Shown here: positions 8,563 to 17,283 of the stretch, in pieces
How positions within the stretch are numbered: position 1 is the stretch's first letter
How the letters are laid out: each line of letters opens with the position of its first letter
DNA from: Mycoplasmatota bacterium
Lineage (GTDB): Bacteria > Bacillota_I > Bacilli_A > RF39 > UBA660
Length of the DNA: 46,796 nt
Reading direction: 5' to 3'
Assembly: GCA_022763805.1 (NCBI GenBank)
Contig: JALERC010000100.1
Span: 1 to 46,796, forward strand
The notes under the pieces: model-generated
What the model saw: only the letters and a program-made list of their open reading frames with translations
Told to the model about the DNA's origin: nothing
Databases searched by the model: none
Position numbers and translations under genes: made by a program

Positions 8563-9957
8563 ATGGGTAAAAAGAAAAAGAAGTTTAAACTTTTGGACGC
8601 CATATTAGCAACAGTATGTATTACTTTAGTTGCTGAATCAGTTCCTGCTTCAGCAGCTATTGGAAATTCACAATATTTTTGGTGGATTTTCTTAATCGTA
8701 GCTTTCTGTTTACCTTATGGTCTAATTTCTGCAGAATTAGGAAGTACTTATCAAAGTGATGGAGGTATGTACGATTGGGTAAAAAAAGCATTTGGTGCTA
8801 AAATGGCATCACGTGTAGCGTGGAATTATTGGATAAATTTCCCATTATGGATCGCTTCACTAGCAGTTGCAGTAACAGATGTTATTGCTGGAATATTTGA
8901 TGTAGAATTAAATTTATTCTTATTAATATTATTACAATTAGGATATACATGGTTAGTAAGTATTCTTGGTACACTTAGAATTGGAGAAAATAAATGGATT
9001 GTTAATATTGGAACATTCTTTAAATTAGCATTCATGTTATCTTTAGGAGTACTTGGTATTTATGTATATGCAAAAACTGGAGAAAGTGCAAATCCAATTA
9101 ATAGTGTAAGTGATTTACTTCCTGCACTTGATTTAGCTGGGTTATCATTCTTATCAGTTATTATATTTAATTTCTTAGGATTTGAAGTTGTTGCTACATT
9201 TGCAGAAGATATGGAAAATCCTAAAAAAGAAATTCCTAAAGCTTTAATTTTAGGTGGAGCTTTAATGGCAATTTTCTATGTATTACCTGCTACAGGTATA
9301 AATGTTGCAATGTCACTTGAAGAAGCAGAATCTTCTGGTATTACTGAAAGTTTTGCTATATTATTAACAAATTTAGGTGTTAATGCAGATGTAACAAGAA
9401 TAATTGTAATTGTAGTTGGATTAATGTTTATCTATACTATGGTTGCTAACATTGTTTCTTGGTCATTTGGTGTTAACAGTGTTGCAAAATATAGTGCTGA
9501 AGATGGTGGACTTCCAAAAATATTTGCAAAAACAAATAAAGATGATGTTCCTTACATGGCATCAATCTTAAATGGTATAGTTGCTACAGTTGTAGTATTA
9601 GCCGGAATAGGAGCTGGATTAATTTCAGATGATTTAGGTAGTTTATTCTGGACATTCTTCTCATTCAGTTTAGTAACATTATTAATTAGTTATATTCCTC
9701 TTTTCCCAGCTTTCTTAAAACTTAGAAAAGAAGATAAAACTGAAAGAATGTATAAAGTTCCTGGTGGAAAATTAGTTATTAATTTAATGACATATGTACC
9801 TTTAGTACTATTAATCTTAGGTATTGTATTTACATTATTTGGTGACTTTTCAGCTGAATATATTAGTGATAATTTACCAGTAATTATAGGTGTTGTTATT
9901 TCTTTAGTAGTACAAGAAATATTAGCAGCACGTGTAAAAAACGAAGAAAAAAAATAA
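8563..9957 (+). CDS. aguD: Agmatine/putrescine antiporter (APC family)
   Basis: This membrane exchanger of the amino acid-polyamine-organocation family has 464 residues and about 12 hydrophobic segments. The first membrane segment reads TVCITLVAESVPASAAIGN, and FNFLGFEVVATFAEDMENPKKEIPKA (about residues 201-226, helix 6 region) is typical of glutamate/GABA and agmatine/putrescine exchangers. It lies 12 bases after ptcA and just before aguA, the ptcA-aguD-aguA order of known agmatine deiminase clusters. This supports import of agmatine in exchange for putrescine. A cadaverine or GABA exchanger would be the alternative if context were ignored. Confidence 0.88.
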   Translation: MGKKKKKFKLLDAILATVCITLVAESVPASAAIGNSQYFWWIFLIVAFCLPYGLISAELGSTYQSDGGMYDWVKKAFGAKMASRVAWNYWINFPLWIASLAVAVTDVIAGIFDVELNLFLLILLQLGYTWLVSILGTLRIGENKWIVNIGTFFKLAFMLSLGVLGIYVYAKTGESANPINSVSDLLPALDLAGLSFLSVIIFNFLGFEVVATFAEDMENPKKEIPKALILGGALMAIFYVLPATGINVAMSLEEAESSGITESFAILLTNLGVNADVTRIIVIVVGLMFIYTMVANIVSWSFGVNSVAKYSAEDGGLPKIFAKTNKDDVPYMASILNGIVATVVVLAGIGAGLISDDLGSLFWTFFSFSLVTLLISYIPLFPAFLKLRKEDKTERMYKVPGGKLVINLMTYVPLVLLILGIVFTLFGDFSAEYISDNLPVIIGVVISLVVQEILAARVKNEEKK

Positions 9958-9986
9958 TTGTGTTGGGGAGGTAACTCCCCCCACAA
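9958..9986 (+). terminator. GC-rich hairpin after aguD
   Basis: The outer stem TTGTG/CACAA and inner stem GGGGAG/CTCCCC enclose a GTAA loop, with a small TT/C internal loop. It starts directly after the aguD stop and is the most GC-rich hairpin in the region. The T tail behind it is weak (TATATTATTTTA), so it may end transcription or mark and protect the mRNA 3' end. Confidence 0.6.
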
Positions 9987-10277
9987 TATATTATTTTATA
10001 ATTTGGGAATAAAATAGTATAAAAATTTAATATTTGGATTAAAATTGGGATTTATCCAAATAATAATATGTATGATATTTAAACCTAATGAAGAATTATA
10101 AGAAAAGGTTTTATCAAACATATCAAAATATATATAATTATAAATAAAAAATATATTTACTAATAATGGTATAATCGTTTAATAATTGGGCTTTAAAAAA
10201 CGAATTAACCATTAAGTAATTAAATTAAGGGATATGTTATATAAAAACAATATCCAGAATAAAGAGAGGTTTAAAAA
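9987..10277 (+). other. AT-rich upstream region of aguA with a 5' UTR hairpin
   Basis: Together with the hairpin before it, this 320-base gap is the longest gene-free stretch in the window. I see no credible open frame. It contains an extended -10 promoter (10167-10175). About 95 bases of predicted leader follow, with a hairpin at 10230-10255 (GGATATGTT pairing with AACAATATCC, one bulge), ending 12 bases before the AGAGAGG ribosome-binding site. A binding site for a regulator could lie in 9990-10160, but I see no clear palindrome there. Confidence 0.55.
10167..10175 (+). promoter_or_regulatory. Extended -10 promoter of aguA
   Basis: TGGTATAAT has no convincing -35 box at the right distance, consistent with an extended -10 promoter or one that needs an activator. 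Confidence 0.6.
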
Positions 10278-11375
10278 ATGAAAAGATTAGATAGTTGTCC
10301 AAGAAAAGATGGTTTTAGAATGCCTGCTGAATTTGAAGAACATGCAGGAACATATATTATATGGCCAGAAAGAACAGATAACTGGCGTAACGGTGCAAAA
10401 CCAGCACAAAAAGTATTTACTGAAGTAGCTAATACAATTGGTAAATATGAACCAGTAACAGTTGTTGTTAGTGATAGACAGTATCAAAATGCAAGAGGTA
10501 TGCTTGCTGATTATGTTAGAGTAGTTGAAATGAGTAACGATGACTCATGGATTCGTGACTGTGGTGCCACATTTGTTATTAATGATAAGGGTGAGCGTCG
10601 TGCAGTCGATTGGAGTTTTAATGCATGGGGAGGACTTGTAGATGGATTATATTTCCCATGGGATAAAGACGATAGAATTGCTTCTAAAATGTGTGAGTTA
10701 GAACAAAGTGATCGTTATAGATTAGATGACTTCGTTTTAGAAGGTGGTTCAATTCATGTTGATGGTGAAGGAACTGCTATGGTTACTGAAGAATGTTTAC
10801 TTTCTGAAGGACGTAATCCTCATTTATCAAAAGAAGAAATTGAACAACATTTAAAAGATTATTTAAATGTTGATAAAGTATTATGGATTCATGAAGGTAT
10901 TTATAACGATGAAACAAATGGTCACGTTGATAATATGGCTAATTTCGTTAAACCTGGTGTTGTTGCATTAGCATGGACTGATGATGTTAATGATCCACAA
11001 TATAAACGTAGTAGTGAAGCTTTAGCATATTTAGAAAGTGAAACAGATGCTAAGGGTAGAAAAATTAAAGTTGAAAAAATTTATACTCCTAAACCTATTT
11101 TAATTTCAAAAGAAGAAAGTGAAGGTGTAGATGCTGTTGATGGTACTTTACCTCGTGTTGAAGGTGATAGATTAGCTGCTTCATATGTTAACTATTATAC
11201 AGGTAATGGATTCGTTGCTGTTCCAGTATTTAATGATCCACATGATGAATTAGCTATTAAAAAATTACAAGAATTATATCCAGATCGTAAGATTGAACCT
11301 ATTTATGCTAGAGAAATTTTACTTGGTGGTGGAAATATTCACTGTATTACTCAACAAGTACCAAAAATTAAATAA
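10278..11375 (+). CDS. aguA: Agmatine deiminase
   Basis: The enzyme hydrolyses agmatine to N-carbamoylputrescine and ammonia, the first step of the pathway. The 365-residue protein has the guanidine-group-modifying fold with WIRDCG (D94), an E-G-G at 155-157, NGHVDN with His216, and the nucleophile Cys356 in GGGNIHCIT. These residues and the length match the agmatine deiminase family. It has its own promoter and a leader hairpin, unlike ptcA-aguD just upstream, and ends in a terminator. In enterococci and streptococci the next gene is the carbamate kinase aguC; here the arginine deiminase genes take that place. Confidence 0.95.
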   Translation: MKRLDSCPRKDGFRMPAEFEEHAGTYIIWPERTDNWRNGAKPAQKVFTEVANTIGKYEPVTVVVSDRQYQNARGMLADYVRVVEMSNDDSWIRDCGATFVINDKGERRAVDWSFNAWGGLVDGLYFPWDKDDRIASKMCELEQSDRYRLDDFVLEGGSIHVDGEGTAMVTEECLLSEGRNPHLSKEEIEQHLKDYLNVDKVLWIHEGIYNDETNGHVDNMANFVKPGVVALAWTDDVNDPQYKRSSEALAYLESETDAKGRKIKVEKIYTPKPILISKEESEGVDAVDGTLPRVEGDRLAASYVNYYTGNGFVAVPVFNDPHDELAIKKLQELYPDRKIEPIYAREILLGGGNIHCITQQVPKIK

Positions 11376-11399
11376 AAAACACTGTAAAGTGTTTTTTTT
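11374..11399 (+). terminator. Terminator of aguA
   Basis: AAAAAACACT pairs with AGTGTTTTTT across a short loop and ends in a T run. The arm begins within the aguA stop codon. Confidence 0.85.
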
Positions 11400-11422
11400 A
11401 AGTAGTAATAACAATACTTTTA

Positions 11423-11431
11423 TGCTATACT
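11423..11431 (+). promoter_or_regulatory. Extended -10 promoter of arcABCD
   Basis: TGCTATACT lies 57 bases before the arcA start. No consensus -35 is visible. A strong AGGAAAGGAG ribosome-binding site precedes arcA. Confidence 0.55.
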
Positions 11432-11487
11432 AATATTATAGGATAAGGGAAGTCGATTATCCAAGTAGAAAGGAAAGGAGAAAATAC

Positions 11488-12720
11488 ATGGGAAGTATAC
11501 ATGTAACAAGTGAAATCAAACCACTTAAAAAGGTTCTTTTACATAGACCAGGAAAAGAATTATTAAATTTAACTCCTGAAACACTTGAAAGACTATTGTT
11601 TGATGATATTCCATTTCTTAAAGTAGCTCAACAAGAGCATGATGCATTTGCAAAAATACTAAAAGATAATGGAGTAGAAGTTGTATATTTAGAAGATTTA
11701 ATGGCTGAAACATTAACCTTAAATCCAGAAATTAAATCTAAATTTATTAAACAATTTATTTATGAAGCTGGAATTAGAACTCCTAAATATAAAAATATTG
11801 TATTTGATTATTTAAATGCAATTCAAAATCCAAAAGATTTAGTATTAAAAACTATGGAAGGTATCAATCTAAATGAACTTGATTATGAAGCAAGAGACAT
11901 TGAAAACTCTTTAGTTGATTTAGTTAGTGAAGAATCAAAATTTATTTGTGATCCAATGCCTAACTTATATTTTACAAGAGATCCTTTTGCTAGTATTGGT
12001 GATGGTGTAAGTTTAAATAGAATGTATTCAGTTACTCGTAACCGTGAAACTATTTATGCTGAATATATCTTTGAATATCATCCAGAATATAAAGGAAAAG
12101 TTGATAAATATTATGATAGATATAATGCTTTCCATATTGAAGGTGGTGATATATTAAATTTAAATGATCATGTACTTGCTGTCGGTATTTCACAAAGAAC
12201 ATGTCCAGATGCTATTGAATTATTAGCACGTAATGTTTTTGAAGATGAAGATTGTAAAATCGATACGATATTAGCATTTAATATTCCTGTTAGTCGTGCG
12301 TTTATGCATCTTGATACAGTATTTACTCAAATCGATTATGATAAATTTACTTATCATCCAGGAATTATGGGTACTTTAGAAGTCTTTGAAATAACTAAAG
12401 GTAAAGAAGAAGACGAAATTAAAGTTAAAAAGATGACTAATACATTAGAAAAAATATTAGAAAAATATTTAAAACAAGATATTACTTTAATTCCATGTGC
12501 TGGTGGTGATAGAATTGCTGCTGAACGTGAACAATGGAATGATGGATCTAATACATTATGTATAGCTCCAGGTGTTGTAGTTGTATACGAAAGAAATGAT
12601 ATGACTAATGCATTATTAAGACAACATGGTATTAAAGTATTAGAAATGCCAAGTGCTGAATTATCTCGTGGACGTGGTGGTCCAAGATGTATGAGTATGC
12701 CATTAGTTAGAGAAGACTAG
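11488..12720 (+). CDS. arcA: Arginine deiminase
   Basis: The enzyme converts arginine to citrulline and ammonia, the first step of the arginine deiminase pathway, which yields ATP and raises pH. The 410-residue protein has FTRDPFA (162-168), EGGD (218-221), HLDTVF (274-279) and the catalytic Cys401 in [10 protein letters not shown] near the end, all as in the family and at normal length. It starts a tight arcABCD operon in the inserted element. It could share substrate pools with aguA only through separate uptake, since agmatine and arginine are distinct substrates. Confidence 0.96.
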   Translation: MGSIHVTSEIKPLKKVLLHRPGKELLNLTPETLERLLFDDIPFLKVAQQEHDAFAKILKDNGVEVVYLEDLMAETLTLNPEIKSKFIKQFIYEAGIRTPKYKNIVFDYLNAIQNPKDLVLKTMEGINLNELDYEARDIENSLVDLVSEESKFICDPMPNLYFTRDPFASIGDGVSLNRMYSVTRNRETIYAEYIFEYHPEYKGKVDKYYDRYNAFHIEGGDILNLNDHVLAVGISQRTCPDAIELLARNVFEDEDCKIDTILAFNIPVSRAFMHLDTVFTQIDYDKFTYHPGIMGTLEVFEITKGKEEDEIKVKKMTNTLEKILEKYLKQDITLIPCAGGDRIAAEREQWNDGSNTLCIAPGVVVVYERNDMTNALLRQHGIKVLEMPSAELSRGRGGPRCMSMPLVRED

Positions 12721-12736
12721 AAAGAGAGGACATTAT

Positions 12737-13729
12737 ATGGCTGTTAACTTAAGTGGTAGAAGTTTCTTAAAATTATTAGATTTTGAACCAGAAGAAATCA
12801 GATATCTTCTTGATGTTGCTAAGGAGTTTAAAAAATTAAAATTAACAAATACTCCTCATAAATATTTAGAAGGTAAAAATGTTGCTTTATTATTTGAAAA
12901 AACTTCTACAAGAACAAGATGTGCTTTTGAGGTTGCTGGTTATGATTTAGGTATGGGAGTAACATTCTTAGATCCTACTAGTAGTCAAATGGGTAAAAAA
13001 GAAAGTATTGCCGATACTGCTAGAGTATTAGGTAGAATGTATGATGGTCTTGAATACAGAGGATTTAGTCAAAAAATCGTTGAAGAAATTTCTGAAAAAT
13101 CTGGTGTTCCAGTTTGGAATGGTTTAACTGATGATTTCCATCCTACTCAAATGTTAGCTGATTTACTAACAATTGAAGAAAATTTTGGACGTTTAAAGGG
13201 TATAAATTTAACATTCATGGGAGATGCTAGAAACAATGTAGCTAATTCATTAATGGTTGCAAGTGCTAAAATGGGATTAAATTTCACTTGCTGTGGACCA
13301 AAAGAATTATTTCCTAATGAAAAATTAGTTGATGAATGTAGAAAAATAGCAGCAGAAAATGATTGTACTATTACATTAACAGATGATGTTAAAAAGGGTA
13401 CAGAAAATGCTGATGTTATTTATACCGATATTTGGGTATCAATGGGAGAACCTGATGAAATTTGGGAATCTCGTACAAAATTATTAAGTCCTTACCAAGT
13501 TAATAAAGAAGTTATGGCAAATGCACATGATGATGCAATTTTCTTACATTGCTTACCATCTTTCCATAATTTAGAAACTACAATTGGTAAAGATGTTTAT
13601 GAAAAATTTGGATTCAAAGAAATGGAAGTTACTGACGAAGTATTTGAATCTAAACAATCTAAAGTTTTTGATGAAGCTGAAAATAGAATGCATACAATTA
13701 AAGCTGTTATGTATGCAACATTAAAATAA
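12737..13729 (+). CDS. arcB: Ornithine carbamoyltransferase, catabolic
   Basis: This enzyme carries out phosphorolysis of citrulline to ornithine and carbamoyl phosphate. The 330 residues include STRTR (57-61), HPTQ (135-138), the ornithine-site S-M-G (235-237) and HCLP (271-274). The S-M-G motif separates it from ptcA in the same island, which has Y-G-L-Y in the corresponding region. It lies 16 bases after arcA with AGAGAGGA upstream. Its stop overlaps the arcC start (TAATG). The operon position indicates the catabolic role. Confidence 0.95.
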   Translation: MAVNLSGRSFLKLLDFEPEEIRYLLDVAKEFKKLKLTNTPHKYLEGKNVALLFEKTSTRTRCAFEVAGYDLGMGVTFLDPTSSQMGKKESIADTARVLGRMYDGLEYRGFSQKIVEEISEKSGVPVWNGLTDDFHPTQMLADLLTIEENFGRLKGINLTFMGDARNNVANSLMVASAKMGLNFTCCGPKELFPNEKLVDECRKIAAENDCTITLTDDVKKGTENADVIYTDIWVSMGEPDEIWESRTKLLSPYQVNKEVMANAHDDAIFLHCLPSFHNLETTIGKDVYEKFGFKEMEVTDEVFESKQSKVFDEAENRMHTIKAVMYATLK

Positions 13730-14664
13730 TGGGTAAAAAAATAGTAATAGCTCTTGGTGGTAATGCATTAGGAAGTAACTCTAAAGAGCAATTAGAACTT
13801 GTTAAAAATACAGCTTCATCAATTGTAAAATTAGTTAAAGATGGTAACGATGTAATCGTTGCTCATGGAAACGGACCACAAGTTGGTATGATCAACTTAG
13901 CAATGGAATATTCTAGTAATAACGGTGGAAATACTCCTGCTATGCCATTTCCTGAATGTGGGGCTATGAGTCAAGGATATATAGGATATCATTTACAACA
14001 ATCTATTCAAAAAGAATTAAAAGATAATGGTCTTAATAAACCATGTGCTACAATTGTAACTCAAGTTATTGTTGATGAAAACGATGATGCGTTTAAAAAT
14101 CCAACAAAACCTATTGGTAGTTTCTATAGTGAAGAAGAAGCTAAAAAAATAATGGAAGAAACTGGTTACACTTTTGTAGAAGATGCAGGTAGAGGATATA
14201 GAAGAGTAGTTGCTTCACCAAAGCCTGTTGATATTGTTGAATTAGATGTTGTAGAACAATTAGTAGATAATGGTACCGTAGTAATCACTGTTGGTGGTGG
14301 TGGTATTCCAGTTATCAAAAAAGGTAATGGATTAGAAGGTGTTCCTGCTGTTATTGATAAAGATAGATCTAGTGCTAAATTAGCTAGTTTATTAAAAGCA
14401 GATGTACTTTTAATCTTAACTGCTGTTGAAAAGGTTAGTATTAATTTCAACAAACCAGATCAATTAGATCTAAGTGAATTAACTTTAAATGAAGCAAATA
14501 AATATATTGCTGAAGGTCAATTTGCTAAAGGAAGTATGCTTCCTAAAGTAGAGGCTTGTATGGATTTTATTAATGGAAATCCAGAAGGTACTGCTATAAT
14601 AACATCTCTTGATAAAGCATTAGATGCTATTCATGGAGATACTGGAACAATAATAAAAAAATAA
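13729..14664 (+). CDS. arcC: Carbamate kinase
   Basis: The enzyme transfers phosphate from carbamoyl phosphate to ADP, giving ATP, CO2 and ammonia. The 311-residue protein begins KKIVIALGGNALG and contains VAHGNGPQVG, the GGGGIPV block and VIDKDRSSAKLA, all typical of the amino acid kinase fold in carbamate kinases. It is joined to arcB by a one-base overlap. It is the only carbamate kinase gene in the island, so I infer that it serves both arcB and ptcA. Confidence 0.95.
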   Translation: MGKKIVIALGGNALGSNSKEQLELVKNTASSIVKLVKDGNDVIVAHGNGPQVGMINLAMEYSSNNGGNTPAMPFPECGAMSQGYIGYHLQQSIQKELKDNGLNKPCATIVTQVIVDENDDAFKNPTKPIGSFYSEEEAKKIMEETGYTFVEDAGRGYRRVVASPKPVDIVELDVVEQLVDNGTVVITVGGGGIPVIKKGNGLEGVPAVIDKDRSSAKLASLLKADVLLILTAVEKVSINFNKPDQLDLSELTLNEANKYIAEGQFAKGSMLPKVEACMDFINGNPEGTAIITSLDKALDAIHGDTGTIIKK

Positions 14665-14677
14665 GAGGAGTTTAAAG

Positions 14678-16138
14678 ATGAAAAAAGAAGTTGAGAAAAA
14701 GAAATTTTCCCTAACACCTTTCTCTATAATATTAATCTTACTTGCATTACTTGCATTAATCACTCATTTTTTACCAAGTGCAGATTTTGATAAAAATGGA
14801 GAGTTGGTTTCTGGTAGTGGTGTAGTTGCTGCATCTTTATCAGATTTCTTAATGGCACCAGTAAATGGTTTCGCTGGAGCTGTTGAGGTTTGTATATTTG
14901 TTTTAATTCTTGGTGGATTCTTAGCAATGGTTACTAAAACAGGTGCTTTAGAAACAGGAATTAAAGTATTAGTAAAAAAATTAAAAGGAAACGAATTAGT
15001 TTTAATACCAATACTTATGTTTATTTTCTCTATTGGAGGAACAACATATGGTATGCTTGAAGAAACAGTTGGTTTCTATGCAATATTATCTGCTACAATG
15101 GTAGCAGCAGGACTTGATACTGTAGTTGCTTCTGCAATTGTATTATTAGGTGCTGGTACTGGGGTTTTAGGTTCTACTATTAATCCATTTGCTGTTGGTA
15201 CTGCTATTGATGCACTACCTGCAGGTATTGAAGTTAACCAAGGTATTATTATTGCACTTGGTGCTATACTATGGTGGGTATCATATGTAATAGCTACATT
15301 ATTTGTTATGAATTATGCTAGAAAAGTAAAACGTGATAAAGGTTCTACAATTCTATCATTACAAGAACAAAAAGCAATGCAAAAAGAATATAGTAAAACT
15401 ACTGAAGAAAATCCTAAATTAACAGGTAGACAAAAATTAGTATTAGTACTATTCGCATTAACATTTGTTATTATGATTGTTGGATTTATTCCATGGGTAG
15501 ATTTTGGTGTTATTTCTGAAGAAGTTGCAGATGCTGGAACTCACTGGTCAGCATTCTTAACTGGAACTTGCTTTGGTTGGTTCTATTTCATGGATGCATC
15601 AACATTATTCTTATTAATGTCAATCATAATTGGTATTGTTGCTAAATTTAAAGAAAGAGAAATAGTAGAAACATTTATTAGTGGTGCTGCTGATATGATG
15701 AGTGTTGTACTTATTATAGCTGTTGCACGTGGTGCTAGTGTTCTTATGGGTGTTACTCATTTAGATAATTATATTGTATATAATGCTGCAGAATTTTTAA
15801 AAGTTGTTCCTGCATTCATTTATACACCATTAAACTATTTATTACATATAGTATTATCTATTTTAGTTCCTTCATCATCTGGACTTGCATCATTATCTAC
15901 TCCAATTATGGGTGGATTAACTCATCAATTAGGATATAGTGTTGAAACTAATATTATGGCTTTTGTTGCTGCTAATGGTTTAGTAAATTTAATTACTCCT
16001 ACATGTGGAGCAATTATGGGTGGACTTGCTTTAGCAAAAGTTGATTATTCAACTTGGGTTAAATGGTCATTTAAAGTAATATTAACAATTGGATTAGCTG
16101 CAATGGCTATATTAACTATTGCTTCAATTATATTATAA
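14678..16138 (+). CDS. arcD: YfcC-type transporter, probable arginine/ornithine exchanger
   Basis: The 486-residue membrane protein has about 12 hydrophobic segments and a central hydrophilic loop (about residues 210-250). It belongs to the YfcC/C4-dicarboxylate-anaerobic-carrier-like family rather than the APC family. Streptococcal ArcD proteins are of this YfcC type. It is the last gene of arcABCD, 13 bases after arcC. Exchange of arginine for ornithine is inferred from context and from those relatives. A peptide or other amino acid carrier remains possible. Confidence 0.8.
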   Translation: MKKEVEKKKFSLTPFSIILILLALLALITHFLPSADFDKNGELVSGSGVVAASLSDFLMAPVNGFAGAVEVCIFVLILGGFLAMVTKTGALETGIKVLVKKLKGNELVLIPILMFIFSIGGTTYGMLEETVGFYAILSATMVAAGLDTVVASAIVLLGAGTGVLGSTINPFAVGTAIDALPAGIEVNQGIIIALGAILWWVSYVIATLFVMNYARKVKRDKGSTILSLQEQKAMQKEYSKTTEENPKLTGRQKLVLVLFALTFVIMIVGFIPWVDFGVISEEVADAGTHWSAFLTGTCFGWFYFMDASTLFLLMSIIIGIVAKFKEREIVETFISGAADMMSVVLIIAVARGASVLMGVTHLDNYIVYNAAEFLKVVPAFIYTPLNYLLHIVLSILVPSSSGLASLSTPIMGGLTHQLGYSVETNIMAFVAANGLVNLITPTCGAIMGGLALAKVDYSTWVKWSFKVILTIGLAAMAILTIASIIL

Positions 16139-16164
16139 AAAAACACAATTTTGTGTTTTTTTTT
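16139..16164 (+). terminator. Terminator of arcABCD
   Basis: AAACACAA pairs with TTGTGTTT across a TT loop, followed by a long T run, immediately after the arcD stop. Confidence 0.88.
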
Positions 16165-16174
16165 AAATTTATTA

Positions 16175-16183
16175 TGATATAAT
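16175..16183 (+). promoter_or_regulatory. Extended -10 promoter of the amylase-family gene
   Basis: TGATATAAT implies transcription from about 16190. This makes the in-frame TTG at 16188 an unlikely start codon. Confidence 0.6.
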
Positions 16184-16232
16184 TAACTTGTATAAACTCT
16201 ATAATTTGAAGTATATAGAAAGAGTGTTATAT

Positions 16233-17153
16233 GTGAGAACTTTACATTTGCTAGGATGGCCTATTTGGGCCATTATAGAACATCTAGATGAATTTAAGAA
16301 TCAAGGGTTCGATTCTATTCAAATTACACCTGTACAGCCTCTTAAAGAGGAAGGACCAGGTGAATGGTGGTTACCTTATCAACCTGTTAATTTTGAGATT
16401 GGTAATTGGTTTGGTAGTAAGGAAGATTTATGCAAATTATGTAATGAAACTAGTATTAGAGGTATGAGAACATTTGTTGATGTTGTTTGTAATCATTTAG
16501 CATCACAACCATATACTGGTAGTTTAGAACCTCACGATTCAGTTCCAGATAAATATAAACATAATCCTAACTTTTGGAAACCAAAAAGAAATGTTACTAA
16601 TTGGAATAATAGAAATGAAGTAATTAGTTTATGCATGGGACTACCAGGTTTAAATATAACTAATGATGAAGTACAACATGAGATATTTAAATTTCTAGAT
16701 GAATTAGTTAAATGTGGTGTTAAAGGTTTTAGATTTGATGCTGCAAAAAGTATAGGTTTACCTGAAGAAGGTGTTCATTTTTGGGATAGAATTGCTAATA
16801 GATATAAAACATTACCCGATTTTGAAATATATGGTGAAGTTATTTTTGGAAGTACTGAATTAATTGATGCATATGGTAAATATATGAAAGTACTTACAAA
16901 CATCTATCAAGGTAGACATCCTGAAAATGTTATTTTATTTGCTGAAAGTCATGACTCATTTAACGATGAAGGCCTAAATAAATATAGCAATTCATGGACT
17001 GATGAGCAAGTAGCATATAAATATAGAGATTTATGTGATCGCTTTGAAAATACAATGTATTATGCAAGACCAAATAATGATCACAGTTGGAATAATCCAA
17101 TTGTTAAGGACGCTAATAATAGAGGACAAAAAATAAAAGTTCTTTATAGATAA
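16233..17153 (+). CDS. Alpha-amylase-family glycoside hydrolase, possibly 3'-damaged
   Basis: This is a GH13-type hydrolase built around a beta/alpha barrel. I choose GTG at 16233 (AGAAAGAG upstream); the product is 306 residues. Visible GH13 motifs are VDVVCNH (region I), GFRFDAAK with the nucleophile Asp (region II), EIYGEV with the acid/base Glu (region III) and ESHDSFND (region IV), so the catalytic set is complete. There is no signal peptide, suggesting a cytoplasmic enzyme acting on imported oligosaccharides. The frame stops at 17153 after a run of A. A shifted frame continues readably to about 17253, so the tail may be frameshifted. The normal C-terminal beta domain is absent. Confidence 0.75.
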   Translation: MRTLHLLGWPIWAIIEHLDEFKNQGFDSIQITPVQPLKEEGPGEWWLPYQPVNFEIGNWFGSKEDLCKLCNETSIRGMRTFVDVVCNHLASQPYTGSLEPHDSVPDKYKHNPNFWKPKRNVTNWNNRNEVISLCMGLPGLNITNDEVQHEIFKFLDELVKCGVKGFRFDAAKSIGLPEEGVHFWDRIANRYKTLPDFEIYGEVIFGSTELIDAYGKYMKVLTNIYQGRHPENVILFAESHDSFNDEGLNKYSNSWTDEQVAYKYRDLCDRFENTMYYARPNNDHSWNNPIVKDANNRGQKIKVLYR

Positions 17154-17283
17154 TAAGCTAGCTAATGATAATGCAATAAGTCCTAAAGTAGTAATCATTA
17201 GGAGAACATTGTTCTTAAATTTAAGGAGTTTATACAAAACTATTTGTATGGACTAAGGGATAATGTCGCAATCCCAATGCATT

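Noticed and set aside
9690..9986. Minus-strand 98-residue frame at the end of aguD
   Set aside because: It starts in the GC-rich hairpin and is antisense to membrane helices of aguD.
16188..16232. Longer amylase start at TTG 16188
   Set aside because: It would lie at the predicted transcription start just after the TGATATAAT box; the GTG at 16233 has AGAAAGAG upstream and begins where the barrel domain begins.
17031..17237. Minus-strand 68-residue hydrophobic frame
   Set aside because: It is mostly antisense to the amylase gene and its shifted tail, without a ribosome-binding site or family resemblance.
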